From positions 62,001 through 126,000 of the forward strand of contig NZ_FCNX02000001.1 of NCBI RefSeq assembly GCF_001544835.2: a stretch of 64,000 nt of DNA. Direction: 5' to 3'. This document shows, piece after piece, positions 1-10,102 of this stretch. The stretch's first letter is position 1; the number at the start of each line of letters is the position of its first letter. This DNA comes from Caballeronia fortuita (GTDB lineage: Bacteria > Pseudomonadota > Gammaproteobacteria > Burkholderiales > Burkholderiaceae). The translations under genes were made by a program, and so were the position numbers. The notes beneath the pieces are model-generated. The model had not been told where the DNA came from, did not search any database, and saw only the letters and a program-made list of their open reading frames with translations.

Positions 1-2
1 CT

Positions 3-416
3 TCTCGTCCTCTGGCGACAGTGACGCACCGGGGCGTTCTGCCGAACCTCGATCTCGTGACGACAGGGAAGCTGCCGCCCAATCCTTCAGCGCTTCTGCA
101 CGGCACGAACTGGTCCGACCTGATTGCCAGTGCATCGAAAGACTATGACCTCGTGATCATCGACGCGCCGCCGTTACTCGCCGTCTCCGACTCCGAGGCG
201 ATTTCGAGCGCGGCCGGCACCGTATTCCTCGTAACGCGCTTTGGAAAAACGCGAAGTGGCGACGTCATTGAAGCGGAGAGGCGCCTCGCGCAGGCCGGAT
301 CGAAAGTTACCGGGATTCTCTTCAACTCCATGAAGCCGCGCAGCGGAATCTATGGTGGGCGATATCAGGCTTACCGGTATGTCGACTACAACTATCACGA
401 CGATCGCGCTGATTGA
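3..416 (+). CDS. C-terminal part of Wzc/BceF-type polysaccharide tyrosine kinase (5' end outside window)
   Basis: The reading frame is open from the first bases, so only the last ~137 residues are present. Visible is the end of a BY-kinase domain: a Walker-B-like strand (LVIIDAPPLL), a following SDSE segment and a C-terminal tail rich in tyrosines (Y in GIYGG, RYQAY, RYVDY, NYHDD). That is the layout of bacterial tyrosine autokinases, which act in the inner membrane to control export and chain length of capsule or exopolysaccharide. The tyrosine tail is normally the autophosphorylation site. It lies just before a sugar-nucleotide dehydrogenase gene, which fits an exopolysaccharide locus. The Walker A motif and membrane part are upstream of the window. 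Confidence 0.85.
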   Translation, partial: SRPLATVTHRGVLPNLDLVTTGKLPPNPSALLHGTNWSDLIASASKDYDLVIIDAPPLLAVSDSEAISSAAGTVFLVTRFGKTRSGDVIEAERRLAQAGSKVTGILFNSMKPRSGIYGGRYQAYRYVDYNYHDDRAD

Positions 417-497
417 TGCGCCTCGGCCGTCGGCGATGGCCATGCAATAGCAGTGCTACTGATCTCAGTAGGCGTCCGTATTCAACGTAAGTGATCT

Positions 498-1775
498 ATG
501 TACGATTCATTGGAAAGTTTGAAGATAGCGATCATCGGCCTCGGCTATGTCGGATTACCGCTCGCGGTGGAATTCGGTCGGCGCAGGCCCGTCGTCGGGT
601 TCGACATCAACGCGTCGCGCATTACCGCACTCAAAGGCGGAATCGATACGACGCTGGAAGTAACGAGCGAGGAACTCGCGCAAGCAAGCAACCTGGTCTT
701 CAGCGCCAACGCGGCTGATCTGGCCGACTGCAATTTCCTTATCGTGACGGTCCCGACTCCGATCGACGCCTACAACCGTCCCGATCTCAGCGCACTGGTC
801 TCGGCGAGCCGCACCGCCGGGGCAGGATTGAAGAAGAACGATATCGTCGTTTTCGAATCGACCGTCTATCCCGGCGCAACCGAAGAAGTATGCGTGCCCG
901 TGCTCGAAGCGGTATCGGGCTTGAAGATGAACGTGGATTTCTTCGTCGGCTACAGTCCCGAGCGGATCAATCCGGGCGATAAGACACATCGCGTAACGGA
1001 CATCCTCAAAGTCACGTCCGGCTCGACGCCGGAAGCTGCCCGAAAGATCGACGCCGTCTACAAGGAAATCATTCGCGCCGGCACGCACCTGGCCGACAGC
1101 ATACGCATCGCCGAGGCGGCCAAGGTGATCGAGAATACGCAGCGCGACGTCAATATCGCGTTGATCAACGAGCTCGCGATCATCTTCAACCGCATGAACA
1201 TCGACACGGAGTCGGTGCTCGCGGCCGCAGGCACGAAATGGAACTTTCTACCGTTCAGGCCGGGCCTCGTCGGCGGCCACTGCATTGGTGTCGACCCGTA
1301 CTATCTGACGCACAAGGCCGAAGAAATCGGCTACCACCCCGAGATCATTCTGGCGGGGCGCCGCCTGAACGACAACATGGGGCAGTACGTCGTCTCGCAG
1401 CTCGTCAAGGCGATGGCAAAGAAGCGTATGTCGATAGCAAACGCCCGCGTGCTGATTCTCGGTTTGACCTTCAAAGAGAATTGCCCCGATATCCGCAACA
1501 CGCGCGTGGTCGACATCATCAACGAGCTTCGCGAGTATGAGGCGCAGGTCGACGTGCATGATCCGTGGGCGCTCCCCGCCCAAGCCGAGGAAGAATACGG
1601 CGTGCAGCTCATCGATGCTCCGCAAGCGAACGCGTATGACGCCATCGTCATCGCGGTGGCACACGAGCAATTCGTGAAGCTTGGCGAAGGAATTCGCGAG
1701 TTCGGGAAAGATCAACATCTCATCTACGATCTGAAATACGTTCTTCCGGCGAACGGCTCGGATTTGCGTTTGTGA
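498..1775 (+). CDS. tviB: UDP-N-acetyl-hexosamine 6-dehydrogenase, TviB/WbpO type
   Basis: A 425-residue nucleotide-sugar dehydrogenase. It has an N-terminal Rossmann motif ([12 protein letters not shown], about residues 12-23), a central PERINPGD segment, and the catalytic-cysteine motif [16 protein letters not shown] with the cysteine near residue 262. The family oxidises C6 of UDP-sugars with two NAD+. The similarity I recognise is to the UDP-GlcNAc/GalNAc branch (TviB, WbpO, WbpA) rather than UDP-glucose dehydrogenase, and the adjacent TviC-type epimerase supports this. The predicted role is supply of UDP-GlcNAcA or UDP-GalNAcA for the exopolysaccharide repeat unit. Substrate is inferred, not shown. 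Confidence 0.85.
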   Translation: MYDSLESLKIAIIGLGYVGLPLAVEFGRRRPVVGFDINASRITALKGGIDTTLEVTSEELAQASNLVFSANAADLADCNFLIVTVPTPIDAYNRPDLSALVSASRTAGAGLKKNDIVVFESTVYPGATEEVCVPVLEAVSGLKMNVDFFVGYSPERINPGDKTHRVTDILKVTSGSTPEAARKIDAVYKEIIRAGTHLADSIRIAEAAKVIENTQRDVNIALINELAIIFNRMNIDTESVLAAAGTKWNFLPFRPGLVGGHCIGVDPYYLTHKAEEIGYHPEIILAGRRLNDNMGQYVVSQLVKAMAKKRMSIANARVLILGLTFKENCPDIRNTRVVDIINELREYEAQVDVHDPWALPAQAEEEYGVQLIDAPQANAYDAIVIAVAHEQFVKLGEGIREFGKDQHLIYDLKYVLPANGSDLRL

Positions 1776-1782
1776 GCGCGCC

Positions 1783-2817
1783 ATGACGAATCGCTATCAG
1801 GCAGTCTGCGAGCAATTGCGCGCGCGTCCCGTGCGTTGGCTCATTACCGGCGTGGCCGGATTCATCGGCTCGAACCTTCTCGAATCGCTGCTCAAGCTCG
1901 ATCAGGAAGTCGTGGGTCTCGACAACTTTTCGACCGGCCATCGGCGCAATCTTGACGAAGTGTCATGTGCCGTAACGCCGGAGCAGTGGTCGCGCTTCAC
2001 CTTCATCGAAGGCGATATCCGGAATGCAAATGATTGCCAGGCCGCCGTTCGAGGCGTCACGCATGTCTTGCATCAGGCTGCGCTGGGATCCGTGCCGCGT
2101 TCGATTCACGACCCTGTGACCACCGATCAGGTCAACATCGGCGGCTTCCTGAATATGCTGGTCGCGTCGCGCGACGAGAACGTTTCCAGCTTCACGTATG
2201 CGGCATCCAGCTCGACCTATGGCGACCATCCCGCATTGCCCAAGCGGGAAGAACACATCGGCCGTCCTCTTTCGCCCTACGCGGTAACCAAGTACGTCAA
2301 TGAGCTGTATGCGCAGGTTTTCGGGCGCTGCTATGGCTTCAGGGCCACGGGACTGCGTTACTTCAACGTCTTCGGAAAGCGCCAGGATCCGAACGGTCCG
2401 TACGCGGCCGTCATTCCGAAATGGATTGCAGCGATGATGTCCGGCGAAGATGTCTTCATCAACGGCGATGGCGAAACGAGTCGCGATTTCTGTTTCGTCG
2501 ACAACGCCGTTCAAATGAACCTGCTCGCCGCCACTGCGATCGATGAGGCACGCGGCGACGTCTACAACGTCGCGCTGGGCGATCGCACGACGCTCGACGA
2601 GCTTTATTCGGCGGTGCGCGACACGCTCGCGGACCACGGCGTTGAATACTCACGCGCGCCGGTGTACCGGCCGTTCCGCGCCGGCGATGTACGCCATTCG
2701 CAGGCAAGCGTCGACAAGGCTCGCGCCATGCTCGGTTATGCCGACGGCGTATGGCTATCCGATGGAATTCGCATCGCTGTTCCGTGGTACATCGAATCGG
2801 CGCGCGCATCGCAATGA
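1783..2817 (+). CDS. tviC: NAD-dependent UDP-sugar 4-epimerase, TviC/WbpP type
   Basis: A 344-residue extended short-chain dehydrogenase/reductase. It has the glycine-rich NAD motif [13 protein letters not shown] near residue 21 and the catalytic Y-x3-K (Y166, K170 in [14 protein letters not shown]). The N-terminal preface before the Rossmann fold is typical of the TviC/WbpP/WbgU group, which interconverts UDP-GlcNAc(A) and UDP-GalNAc(A). The gene starts 7 bases after the dehydrogenase stop and overlaps the next gene by ATGA, so it is operonic. With its neighbour it probably makes UDP-GalNAcA. Galactose-type epimerase activity cannot be excluded. Confidence 0.85.
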   Translation: MTNRYQAVCEQLRARPVRWLITGVAGFIGSNLLESLLKLDQEVVGLDNFSTGHRRNLDEVSCAVTPEQWSRFTFIEGDIRNANDCQAAVRGVTHVLHQAALGSVPRSIHDPVTTDQVNIGGFLNMLVASRDENVSSFTYAASSSTYGDHPALPKREEHIGRPLSPYAVTKYVNELYAQVFGRCYGFRATGLRYFNVFGKRQDPNGPYAAVIPKWIAAMMSGEDVFINGDGETSRDFCFVDNAVQMNLLAATAIDEARGDVYNVALGDRTTLDELYSAVRDTLADHGVEYSRAPVYRPFRAGDVRHSQASVDKARAMLGYADGVWLSDGIRIAVPWYIESARASQ

Positions 2818-3989
2818 AGGTTCTGCATATCATCAGCAGCCTCGAGCGCGGAGGCGCCGAGGCCGTACTGTTCAATGTCGCATCGCGCGGGCCGGCGAGC
2901 CGTATCGAACATCGCGTGGTCTGCCTGCGAGGCGAAGGTTATTACACGCCAAAGCTGGCGGCATACGGCATTCACGTCGAAGCGTTGAACTGTCCGAAGG
3001 GGCGGCTCACATTGCACACGCTCACGCGACTTTGGTCGTTGATTCGTGAGTTTCGACCCGATGTCATGCAGACCTGGATGTATCACGCCGATCTCGTCGG
3101 TGGTGTGCTCGGTTATCTCGCCGGCATTCGGTCGATTTATTGGGCGATTCATCACGCGAACCTGGATACCGACAAGAACTCGCGCCTGACGGTCTTGATC
3201 GCGAAAATCTGCGCAAAGCTGTCGCGCCGCATTCCCACGCGAATCGTTTCGTGCTCGTGGCGCGGACGGATTGCACACGAGCAGATCGGCTACGATGCGA
3301 GCAAGTTCACGTGGATTCCGAACGGATACGACACCGCGCGATTTTCGATCGATCCCGAAGCAGGCGCGATCAAGAAGATGCAATGGGGCATCTCTGACAA
3401 CATGCCCTTGATCGGATGTGTCGCGCGCTGGCACCCGCAGAAGGATCATCGGAATCTGTTTCGCGCTGTCGCTCGGATGGGCGATTGCGGGAAGCGGTTC
3501 CGGCTCGTTCTGGTCGGGCAGCACATGACCGCTGACAATGCGGAACTCGTAGCGGCGTTGGAAGCAGAGGGCTTGCAAGAAGGGATCATGCTTGTCGGCC
3601 CCGACGAGAACATTCCGGCTGTCATGAACGCGCTCGATATCCATGTGCTTCCGAGCGCGGGCGAAGCCTTTCCCAACGTCGTAGCGGAGGCGATGGCGTG
3701 CGGCGCGCTGAGCGTCAGCACAGACGTCGGCGACGTCACGACGATTGTCGGGGCGTGCGGATGGGTCGTGCCGCCACAAGATCCCGATGCCTTGGCCCAA
3801 GCGCTCGGTGCAGCGCTGGACGTCGGTCGCACGACGGCAGGTGCGATCCGCCGTGAAAAGGGCCGCGAGCGCATCGAGGAGCAGTTCGGCCTCGGACGGA
3901 TGCAGGACTCTTACGAAGCGTTGTGGCGCGATGCGCTGACGCATCGCCCCGGCGCCACGTCGGGTTCGTCGGGAGCGATGCAGACTTGA
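2814..3989 (+). CDS. GT4-family glycosyltransferase
   Basis: A 391-residue GT-B fold glycosyltransferase. The start is the ATG in the ATGA overlap with the epimerase stop, giving [16 protein letters not shown], the usual GT4 beginning with the GGAE loop. The C-terminal donor-binding domain has a retaining-GT4 signature ([19 protein letters not shown], about residues 280-298). It is predicted to work on the cytoplasmic face of the inner membrane, adding a sugar to the undecaprenyl-linked repeat unit. Donor and linkage are not predictable here. It is followed by the flippase gene with a TTGA overlap. Confidence 0.85.
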   Translation: MKVLHIISSLERGGAEAVLFNVASRGPASRIEHRVVCLRGEGYYTPKLAAYGIHVEALNCPKGRLTLHTLTRLWSLIREFRPDVMQTWMYHADLVGGVLGYLAGIRSIYWAIHHANLDTDKNSRLTVLIAKICAKLSRRIPTRIVSCSWRGRIAHEQIGYDASKFTWIPNGYDTARFSIDPEAGAIKKMQWGISDNMPLIGCVARWHPQKDHRNLFRAVARMGDCGKRFRLVLVGQHMTADNAELVAALEAEGLQEGIMLVGPDENIPAVMNALDIHVLPSAGEAFPNVVAEAMACGALSVSTDVGDVTTIVGACGWVVPPQDPDALAQALGAALDVGRTTAGAIRREKGRERIEEQFGLGRMQDSYEALWRDALTHRPGATSGSSGAMQT

Positions 3990-5353
3990 GCTCGAATCTC
4001 GTCGCGCGCGTGCGGGCCAGATTCTCCGACGCGCATCCCGATCATCGCCGGATTGCAAAAGGTGCGGCCTGGGTTTCCATCTTCGTATTGATGGGAAAGA
4101 GCGCTGGCGCCCTGAAGGAAATGGCCATTGCATACCGCTACGGCGTGAGCGGCATCGTAGACGCGTATCAGTTGTCATTCACGCTCGTGAGCTGGATTCC
4201 TTCGATGTTCGTCACGGTGTTCAGCACGGTCCTGATACCGATGCTCGTGCGTCTGCACGACGCGGATTCCAGGCAGAACGCGGAATTCATCGGCGAATTG
4301 CGCGGCATGGCATGTATCGCGGGCCTGTTGATGGCAACTGCGCTGAGTTTCGCGGCGCCGGCCGTGATAGGGCAATTCGGCGCGACGCTGCCCGTGCAGA
4401 CGCGGGTTCTCGTCGGACAGTTTCTCATCGGACTCGCCCCGCTTGCTCCGCTGATGCTGCTCATGTGCATCGATGCGGCAAGACTACAAGCGCGGGAGCG
4501 GCATATCAACACATTGCTCGAGGCGCTTCCTGCGGGCGTATTGTTTTTCGTCGTTGTGCTCAGTACGGGCTCGTCCATCGCGCCGCTTTGCCTCGCCGTA
4601 ACGCTGGGCCTGGCTTTGCAGGTCTTCTTGCTGGCTCACTTCGCGTCACGCGCGGATCATGTCCGCGCGCGCATCAAGTTCGGTCTTGCTTCACCGCATT
4701 GGCGTCTGATGGCCCGTTCGGTTGGGATTCTTCTGGTCAGCCAGACCGTGCTTGCCTGCATAGTACCGATCGACCAGTACATGGCGACGCGACACGGCGG
4801 GGGCGCTGTCGCAACACTGGGGTATGCGAATCGTCTCATGTCGTTGCTCCTCGGACTCGGTGCATCGGCAATCGGTCGGGCGACATTGCCGGTGTTGACC
4901 CGGACCATTCGAAACGGTGAGCGGGAAAGAGCGCGAACCATGGCGCTCAAGTGGGCCTACGTCATGTTCGGAGTCGGCACGGTCGCAGCATGTCTCGCTT
5001 CGATCGGCGCGCCATGGATCGTGCGTCTTCTGTTCCAGCGCGGTGCCTTTACTGAAATCGATAGCGAACACGTTGCCAGTCTGTTGCGCTGGTTCACCTT
5101 GCAGCTGGCGCCCAGCTTTGCCACTCTTGTTCTCATGCAGATGGCTGCAAGCGAATCCCGCTATCGTGCAATTGCGGTCATCACACTTGCCGGCTTTGTT
5201 GCCAAAGTAGCCGGCAATATGATCTGGACCCCCTGGATGGGTTTGGCGGCGCTTCCCCTCGGAACGGCGACGATGTCCGCGGTCAGTCTCGCGGGTTACC
5301 TCATTCTCTTCAACGCGAGAGCAGTAAAGACGTTCGCGTCCGCTCCGAAATGA
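3986..5353 (+). CDS. MurJ/MviN-like polysaccharide flippase (Wzx role)
   Basis: A ~455-residue polytopic membrane protein with about 12-14 hydrophobic segments. MurJ-type features include a KGAAWVSIFVLMGKSAGALKE start to the first helices and LFQRGAFTEIDS in the middle. I place the start at the TTG overlapping the upstream stop (TTGA). An in-frame upstream start would overlap the glycosyltransferase by ~60 bases. In housekeeping loci the family flips lipid II. Inside an exopolysaccharide operon, with a polymerase next to it, it more likely moves the lipid-linked repeat unit. Exact substrate is inferred from context. Confidence 0.8.
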   Translation: MSSNLVARVRARFSDAHPDHRRIAKGAAWVSIFVLMGKSAGALKEMAIAYRYGVSGIVDAYQLSFTLVSWIPSMFVTVFSTVLIPMLVRLHDADSRQNAEFIGELRGMACIAGLLMATALSFAAPAVIGQFGATLPVQTRVLVGQFLIGLAPLAPLMLLMCIDAARLQARERHINTLLEALPAGVLFFVVVLSTGSSIAPLCLAVTLGLALQVFLLAHFASRADHVRARIKFGLASPHWRLMARSVGILLVSQTVLACIVPIDQYMATRHGGGAVATLGYANRLMSLLLGLGASAIGRATLPVLTRTIRNGERERARTMALKWAYVMFGVGTVAACLASIGAPWIVRLLFQRGAFTEIDSEHVASLLRWFTLQLAPSFATLVLMQMAASESRYRAIAVITLAGFVAKVAGNMIWTPWMGLAALPLGTATMSAVSLAGYLILFNARAVKTFASAPK

Positions 5354-6747
5354 TGCTAGAGAACATTTCGCTTCGTGGCCGAAGCATGCATCCGCTCGCC
5401 CTGAGCGGATGGATCTTTGTGTTGTTCGCCAGCACGCTCCAGTTCGCCCTCGGCTGCTTCGATGAATTCACATCGGACCTCGGGTATTCGCTCGAGTTCT
5501 GGGCGCTCTGCCTGCTGTGTGTCGCAACGCTGCGCTTGCAGCGAGTCGCGGTCACCTCGATGCTGTTCTTCTTCGAGTGCTGCTTCTTCGTGTTCATCGG
5601 CGGCCGTTTGCTCAGCTATCCGCTGATGACGATCAACGGCCCGGGCAGTCCGTTCGATCTGGAGTTCATGGCCGAATACGTGGCGACCGATGCCATCAAG
5701 AACATCGCATTCTTCTATCTCGTCATCTTCATAAGCTTTCTGAATCTGGGATATTGGACGGTGTCGATACGCGTCCGGCAGCGCCCATCGTTGCCGTTGA
5801 ACGGAAAATTCGCGAGCGCGCTCCTGCTGATGGCCGCAATTCCGATGTTGTTTCAGACTTTCGGTCGTCTGAAGCTGGCGTTCTCGCAGGGCTATCAAGC
5901 CCAGTATCTCGGTCAGACGTCTGCCTATCAGGCGGGAAGCGGGTTTCTCGAAGCAATCTACTTCGTACTCTTGGGCATTGCATACGTCAGCCCGAGCAAG
6001 ACGGTTCGCAAGCTCGTCCTGATGCTGCTTTGCCTGCACGGCCTCGCCGGTATCGCGTCGGGCGCGCGCGGTCAGTTCCTCACGGTCATGGCCCTTCTGC
6101 TCTGGCTCTATGGGAGAAGGCGAAAAATCCGGTTGTGGACGTTGATGCTGATATTCACGGCGTTAGGTGTTTGCGCCAATCTGCTCCTGCAGTTTTCCGC
6201 ACGTGCGACGCAGATCGAAGCCGCCTCCCCTCTGGATGTCATCACGGGAATGCTTTGGGACCAGGGTGTTTCGCTGGGCGTGTTCTCGTGGTCGCTGAAC
6301 GTTCACGGCTATCCGCTTCTTGCTTACGTACAGACGATATTCCCAGGCACGGCGTGGGTCGCCCAGTTGATTAGCGGGCATGCCGTCGACGCGAGAGATC
6401 TGTCGTTCGCCGCTGCCTTGAGCGCGACGTCCGACCCAGACATGTTTCTGAAGGGCAATGGGCTCGGCTGGTCCGTGCTCGGCGATCTCGCGCTCTTTTC
6501 GGGAGGGATGTTTCCGCTTTTCGCTCTTTTCAGCGTGTTGATTGGCTGGGGACTGCGCGCGTTGGACGACGGATCTCGTGTCTCAGCGCTCTGGATGGCG
6601 TTGGCTGTCGCTATCGGCCCGCGTCTGTTCTTCCTGCCGAGGGCATCCCTGTCGACGATCATTCCGTTCCTGTTTTATTTCATCTTCATCTATTGGCTTT
6701 TGCAATTGATCAGCGGTGCGCGTGCATCGTCGAGGCAACGCGCATAG
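5350..6747 (+). CDS. Wzy-like polysaccharide polymerase
   Basis: A 465-residue integral membrane protein with roughly ten or more hydrophobic segments and a conserved-looking GARGQFLTV loop near residue 238, typical of O-antigen/exopolysaccharide repeat-unit polymerases. Sequence conservation in this family is low, so the assignment rests on topology, length and position directly after the flippase (ATGA overlap). The predicted role is polymerising flipped repeat units on the periplasmic side of the inner membrane in a Wzx/Wzy pathway together with the Wzc kinase. Confidence 0.75.
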   Translation: MMLENISLRGRSMHPLALSGWIFVLFASTLQFALGCFDEFTSDLGYSLEFWALCLLCVATLRLQRVAVTSMLFFFECCFFVFIGGRLLSYPLMTINGPGSPFDLEFMAEYVATDAIKNIAFFYLVIFISFLNLGYWTVSIRVRQRPSLPLNGKFASALLLMAAIPMLFQTFGRLKLAFSQGYQAQYLGQTSAYQAGSGFLEAIYFVLLGIAYVSPSKTVRKLVLMLLCLHGLAGIASGARGQFLTVMALLLWLYGRRRKIRLWTLMLIFTALGVCANLLLQFSARATQIEAASPLDVITGMLWDQGVSLGVFSWSLNVHGYPLLAYVQTIFPGTAWVAQLISGHAVDARDLSFAAALSATSDPDMFLKGNGLGWSVLGDLALFSGGMFPLFALFSVLIGWGLRALDDGSRVSALWMALAVAIGPRLFFLPRASLSTIIPFLFYFIFIYWLLQLISGARASSRQRA

Positions 6748-6772
6748 CCAAGTCGTGAAAGCACTATTCTCA

Positions 6773-7177
6773 ATGCGAATTGTTTTATTCGTCGGTTCGA
6801 TGAACTGTGGCGGCGCCGAGCGTGTCGCGTCGACGCTTGTCAATGCGTGGGCTCAACGTGGCGATGATGTTCACCTCGTCGTCACCTATTCGGGACGCGG
6901 CACCTGTTTCTATGAACTGAACCCCGCTGTAAAAGTGACCTATCTGGCCGATCTGGTTCCGGCCGCCAGCAAAGGATTGGTCGGTCAGCTCAAACGGCTC
7001 GCGGCGGCAAGACGTCTGATCCTGTCGCACAAACCCGACGCTGTTGTCTCCTTTCTCACGCACGTGAATTTCCGCACGCTCATCGCGGCGCTCGGAACAG
7101 GCGTTCCTGTGATCGCGTGTGAGCATACCGATCCCGCAGCCTGGTCGGCGCTGCACACAGTGTGGGATGGGCGATAG
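6773..7177 (+). pseudogene. Truncated GT4 glycosyltransferase (N-terminal half only)
   Basis: The start MRIVLFVGSMNCGGAERVAS is a classic GT4 N-terminus, but the frame stops after 134 residues, just after the VIACEHTDP strand. Normal members are about 350-380 residues. The whole donor-nucleotide-binding domain (E-x7-E region) is absent, so it is unlikely to be active as a transferase. The next ~177 bases hold no convincing continuation in any frame. It begins 25 bases after the polymerase stop. Either a deletion or frameshift has destroyed the gene, or a sequencing error hides the rest. Reads over 7150-7360 would decide. Confidence 0.6.
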
Positions 7178-7354
7178 CGTCACCAGTGAACCTGTCCACT
7201 CGGATCAGGATGACCTGGCGCCTGATCGCTTATGAAATTTTCGCCCGTCAATCGTTGCCTTCGATGGCGCGGCGATCTGGCCATCCACTGCAGGTGATCT
7301 TGAACTTCCCTGCCGGACTGGCGCTTTACTTTTACTGGCGGCTCAAGTTTCGAC
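7178..7354. other. Degenerate stretch between two glycosyltransferase genes
   Basis: About 177 bases with no gene I can support. The + frame 1 is open and encodes hydrophobic residues (FPAGLALYFYW), but I recognise no family. The frame of the downstream glycosyltransferase meets a stop at 7301-7303. It is probably the scar of a rearrangement that removed the C-terminus of the upstream transferase and the normal N-terminus of the downstream one. Confidence 0.4.
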
Positions 7355-8413
7355 GTGCGAAGGTTGATGTCGCCGCCCGGCGAATATGGCGCGGCGTTGC
7401 GGGACGCCGGCTTTCGATGGCTTCCGGTGCCGATGCAGCGTCGCAGCCTGAATCCACTGCGCGAAGTCGCGTTGATACTCCACCTGCGCCGCATCCTTCG
7501 CACGGAACAGCCCGATCTCGTGCATAGCTTCACCATCAAGAGCGCGGTCTACGGTTCACTCGCTGCAAGAATGGCTCGCATCAGACATCGGGTGAATGCG
7601 GTAGCGGGACTCGGCTTCGTCTTCACCAATGATTCGTGGAAGGCACGTCTTCTCCGGCCGATTGTGAAGATGCTGATGCGTGTCGCGCTCAACGGATCGG
7701 GCACCGCACTGATTCTTCAAAATCCCGACGACGTCGAGATGTTCGAGAACGCCGATATCGTCGATGAGTCCAGAATCCATCTGATTCGCGGCTCGGGAGT
7801 CAACGTGAGCAAGTTCGCGCAGCGCCCCGCAGACTCGAACGAAGTTGGCCGTCCATTGCGCGTGCTGCTCGCGGCGCGGCTGTTATGGGACAAGGGCATC
7901 GCGGAATACGTCGATGCGGTTCGTGAATTGCGTGCGAGCGGCAGGCAATTCGAGTTCTTGCTCGCCGGTGAGCCGGACGCGGGCAATCCCGCATCGGTGC
8001 CGCGCGAAGTCGTCGAAAAATGGAACGAGGATGGCACGCTCACCTGGCTTGGTCATGTGAGCAACATGCCCGAGTTGCTCACTAGCGTGGACATCATGGT
8101 GCTGCCGAGCTACCGCGAAGGACTGCCCAAGTCGATGATCGAGGCTGCGGCCTGCGGCATTGCGCTCGTCACCACGGACGCTCCTGGCTGCCGCGAGGTC
8201 GTGAGCCAGGATGGTGTCGATGGCTTGCTCGTCCCGGTGAAGGACAGTATTGCGCTCGCTGCCGCGATTGCTCGTCTGCACGACGACGCAAGCCTGCGCA
8301 AGGCATTGGGGAACAATGCACGCGCGCGCGCGCTGGCCGAGTTCGACGAGAGGATCGTGATAGAGAAGACCGTCGCTACGTATGATGGAATGCTGAAGCG
8401 CAACGGCGAATGA
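7355..8413 (+). CDS. GT4-family glycosyltransferase with atypical N-terminus
   Basis: A 352-residue GT-B glycosyltransferase. Recognisable are SPPGEYGAALRDAGF (near the N-terminus), an HSFTIKSAVYG segment, AGLGFVFT, and a complete C-terminal donor domain with PSYREGLPKSMIEAAACG near residue 250. Members usually have ~30 more residues in front, including an FFLSHRLP-type strand that I cannot find in frame. The start given is a GTG, and an in-frame stop lies 52 bases upstream. It may have lost its first strand or be frameshifted. It is coupled to the next gene (ATGA at 8410). Confidence 0.7.
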   Translation: MRRLMSPPGEYGAALRDAGFRWLPVPMQRRSLNPLREVALILHLRRILRTEQPDLVHSFTIKSAVYGSLAARMARIRHRVNAVAGLGFVFTNDSWKARLLRPIVKMLMRVALNGSGTALILQNPDDVEMFENADIVDESRIHLIRGSGVNVSKFAQRPADSNEVGRPLRVLLAARLLWDKGIAEYVDAVRELRASGRQFEFLLAGEPDAGNPASVPREVVEKWNEDGTLTWLGHVSNMPELLTSVDIMVLPSYREGLPKSMIEAAACGIALVTTDAPGCREVVSQDGVDGLLVPVKDSIALAAAIARLHDDASLRKALGNNARARALAEFDERIVIEKTVATYDGMLKRNGE

Positions 8414-10071
8414 AACGACTCGCGCGGCGTTCGGCGCTCCGGCAAGTAGCCCGATTGATCGGCATGGCGTTTTGCGCGCCCGCCGCTGCGCTGGGAAACG
8501 CCCGCGTCGACTATCGAACGAGTGCTCCGGCCCGGCGGGAGCTGCTGGCGAAAGATCACGGACTCAAAGGCGATGGCATCACCGACGACGGACCAGCGAA
8601 CCGTGCCTTCCTCAAGCTCTGTCAGTCGAGCGGCGCGGACGCCGTCTACACCTCCGGCATCTATTTGTTCGCAACCATGACGGGAGAGAACCACGTTCTC
8701 ATTCCCGCTCCGTCGGATACTCGAATCATCAGGCGAGGACGTGTTGTCTTCAAAGCCGGCGGCGGCATGAATTCAGCTGCGCCCTTCGGCTGGAACTTCA
8801 TTGCGCCGGAAAGAACGGGCCCTGACTTCGAAATACGCAATCTTGTCGTTCGCGGCATCACCTTCGATCACAACGGTGCGAACAACACCTACCGCATGCC
8901 TGCAACGCCGAAGAACGCGGCGGTCCTCGCACCGCATTGCCGCAACGTGGTCATCCAGGATTGCAAGTCCCTGAATAATGCAGGCCGACAGTCGTTTTCG
9001 CTGGGAAGTGTCGACGATGACGGAACGCCGACTGCGGAAGGTGTCATCGTGGAACGTTGCTCCATCCGCAATGTTGCGCAAGCCATTCCGGGCAACGCAT
9101 CGGCAACCGACCACTCGTCGATCTATGTCGTGGCTAACGGTTTCACGATTCGTGATATCGACTGTTCCAACGACCGCCCGTGCAGCGTTTCGACCGGCGT
9201 GGAATTTCACGGGACGAGAGGGCGGGTGTACCGCGTCAACGTCCGACACTACGCGCAGGCCGCGAATTTCTCGGCGCAGGTGTGCGATACGGAAGATGTC
9301 GTCTTGGGGCCAGGCGTGATTGGATCGAGTCTGCTGGCCGGCATCACGTTCTGGTGCAATGCCGGCAGAACGCTCGACGCGCAGGTCACCGGACCGAACG
9401 ATTTTCGCTTTCGAACGAACGTGGTGTCTCCGTTCGACGCATACAGGAATATCGACGAGTGCGCGATATTCAGCCTCCGTTTCGAAGGCACGCGATATCG
9501 TTACGAAGGCTCACGCCATGCGATCAATGCCCCCGATGGATTGCGCATCCGCTATTTCCGGTCACTGGTGTTTCGCGGCAATCATGCGCAAGACCTGCTC
9601 GGTCGGGCGCTTTACATCGGAACCTGCAGTCCTGGCGACGGGGCACATGTACGCATCGAAAATAACGTTTTCGAACGCTGCTCGAGCACGACCATGAATG
9701 CGGCGTACGACAGCGCCATCATGCTCGGCGTCGACGCGCCATGCACGTTCAAGACGCTCACACTCACAGCAAATCGCGCGTACGCTTGCGGCTCGACGCT
9801 TTACGCCTTATCCAGCGCTCCGGTAAAGATCGGTGCAATGCAGGATGAAAATACGTCCATCGACCGGACGATGAAACGCGGCGGCATGATCGGCGCCGCG
9901 GTCCGGCTGGCTCCTGGACGCATCCGGATCCAACGAACCGACAATGCGTCGCCGCAGGACGCGGTGCGCGCTTCGTACGGCAGCGAAATCGTCGATTCGA
10001 CTACCGGCACCGTGTGGCGATGCAATGAATCCGGTGAATCGGCTCAGGCATGGATCCCGCTGTCGAGTTAA
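8410..10071 (+). CDS. Exported right-handed beta-helix protein (pectate-lyase-like)
   Basis: 553 residues, with a twin-arginine-rich N-terminus (RRSALRQVARLIG) and a hydrophobic stretch ending in Ala residues, so probably exported. The mature part begins with the LLAKDHGLKGDGITDDGPANRAFL segment typical of pectate-lyase-superfamily/GH28-like beta-helix proteins. Repeated short strands follow (IENNVFERCSS, DGLRIRYFRSLVFRGN). It is the last gene of the exopolysaccharide run and overlaps the preceding stop. It may trim or degrade polymer in the periplasm, or it could be a non-catalytic sugar-binding helix. No catalytic residues could be assigned. Confidence 0.7.
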   Translation: MKRLARRSALRQVARLIGMAFCAPAAALGNARVDYRTSAPARRELLAKDHGLKGDGITDDGPANRAFLKLCQSSGADAVYTSGIYLFATMTGENHVLIPAPSDTRIIRRGRVVFKAGGGMNSAAPFGWNFIAPERTGPDFEIRNLVVRGITFDHNGANNTYRMPATPKNAAVLAPHCRNVVIQDCKSLNNAGRQSFSLGSVDDDGTPTAEGVIVERCSIRNVAQAIPGNASATDHSSIYVVANGFTIRDIDCSNDRPCSVSTGVEFHGTRGRVYRVNVRHYAQAANFSAQVCDTEDVVLGPGVIGSSLLAGITFWCNAGRTLDAQVTGPNDFRFRTNVVSPFDAYRNIDECAIFSLRFEGTRYRYEGSRHAINAPDGLRIRYFRSLVFRGNHAQDLLGRALYIGTCSPGDGAHVRIENNVFERCSSTTMNAAYDSAIMLGVDAPCTFKTLTLTANRAYACGSTLYALSSAPVKIGAMQDENTSIDRTMKRGGMIGAAVRLAPGRIRIQRTDNASPQDAVRASYGSEIVDSTTGTVWRCNESGESAQAWIPLSS

Positions 10072-10102
10072 AGCCGATGCGGGCTTCACACGGAGTGTCA
10101 CC

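Noticed and set aside
7162-7527. A 121-codon frame spanning the glycosyltransferase junction
   Set aside because: It overlaps the well-supported downstream transferase in another frame and matches no family; treated as part of the degenerate stretch.
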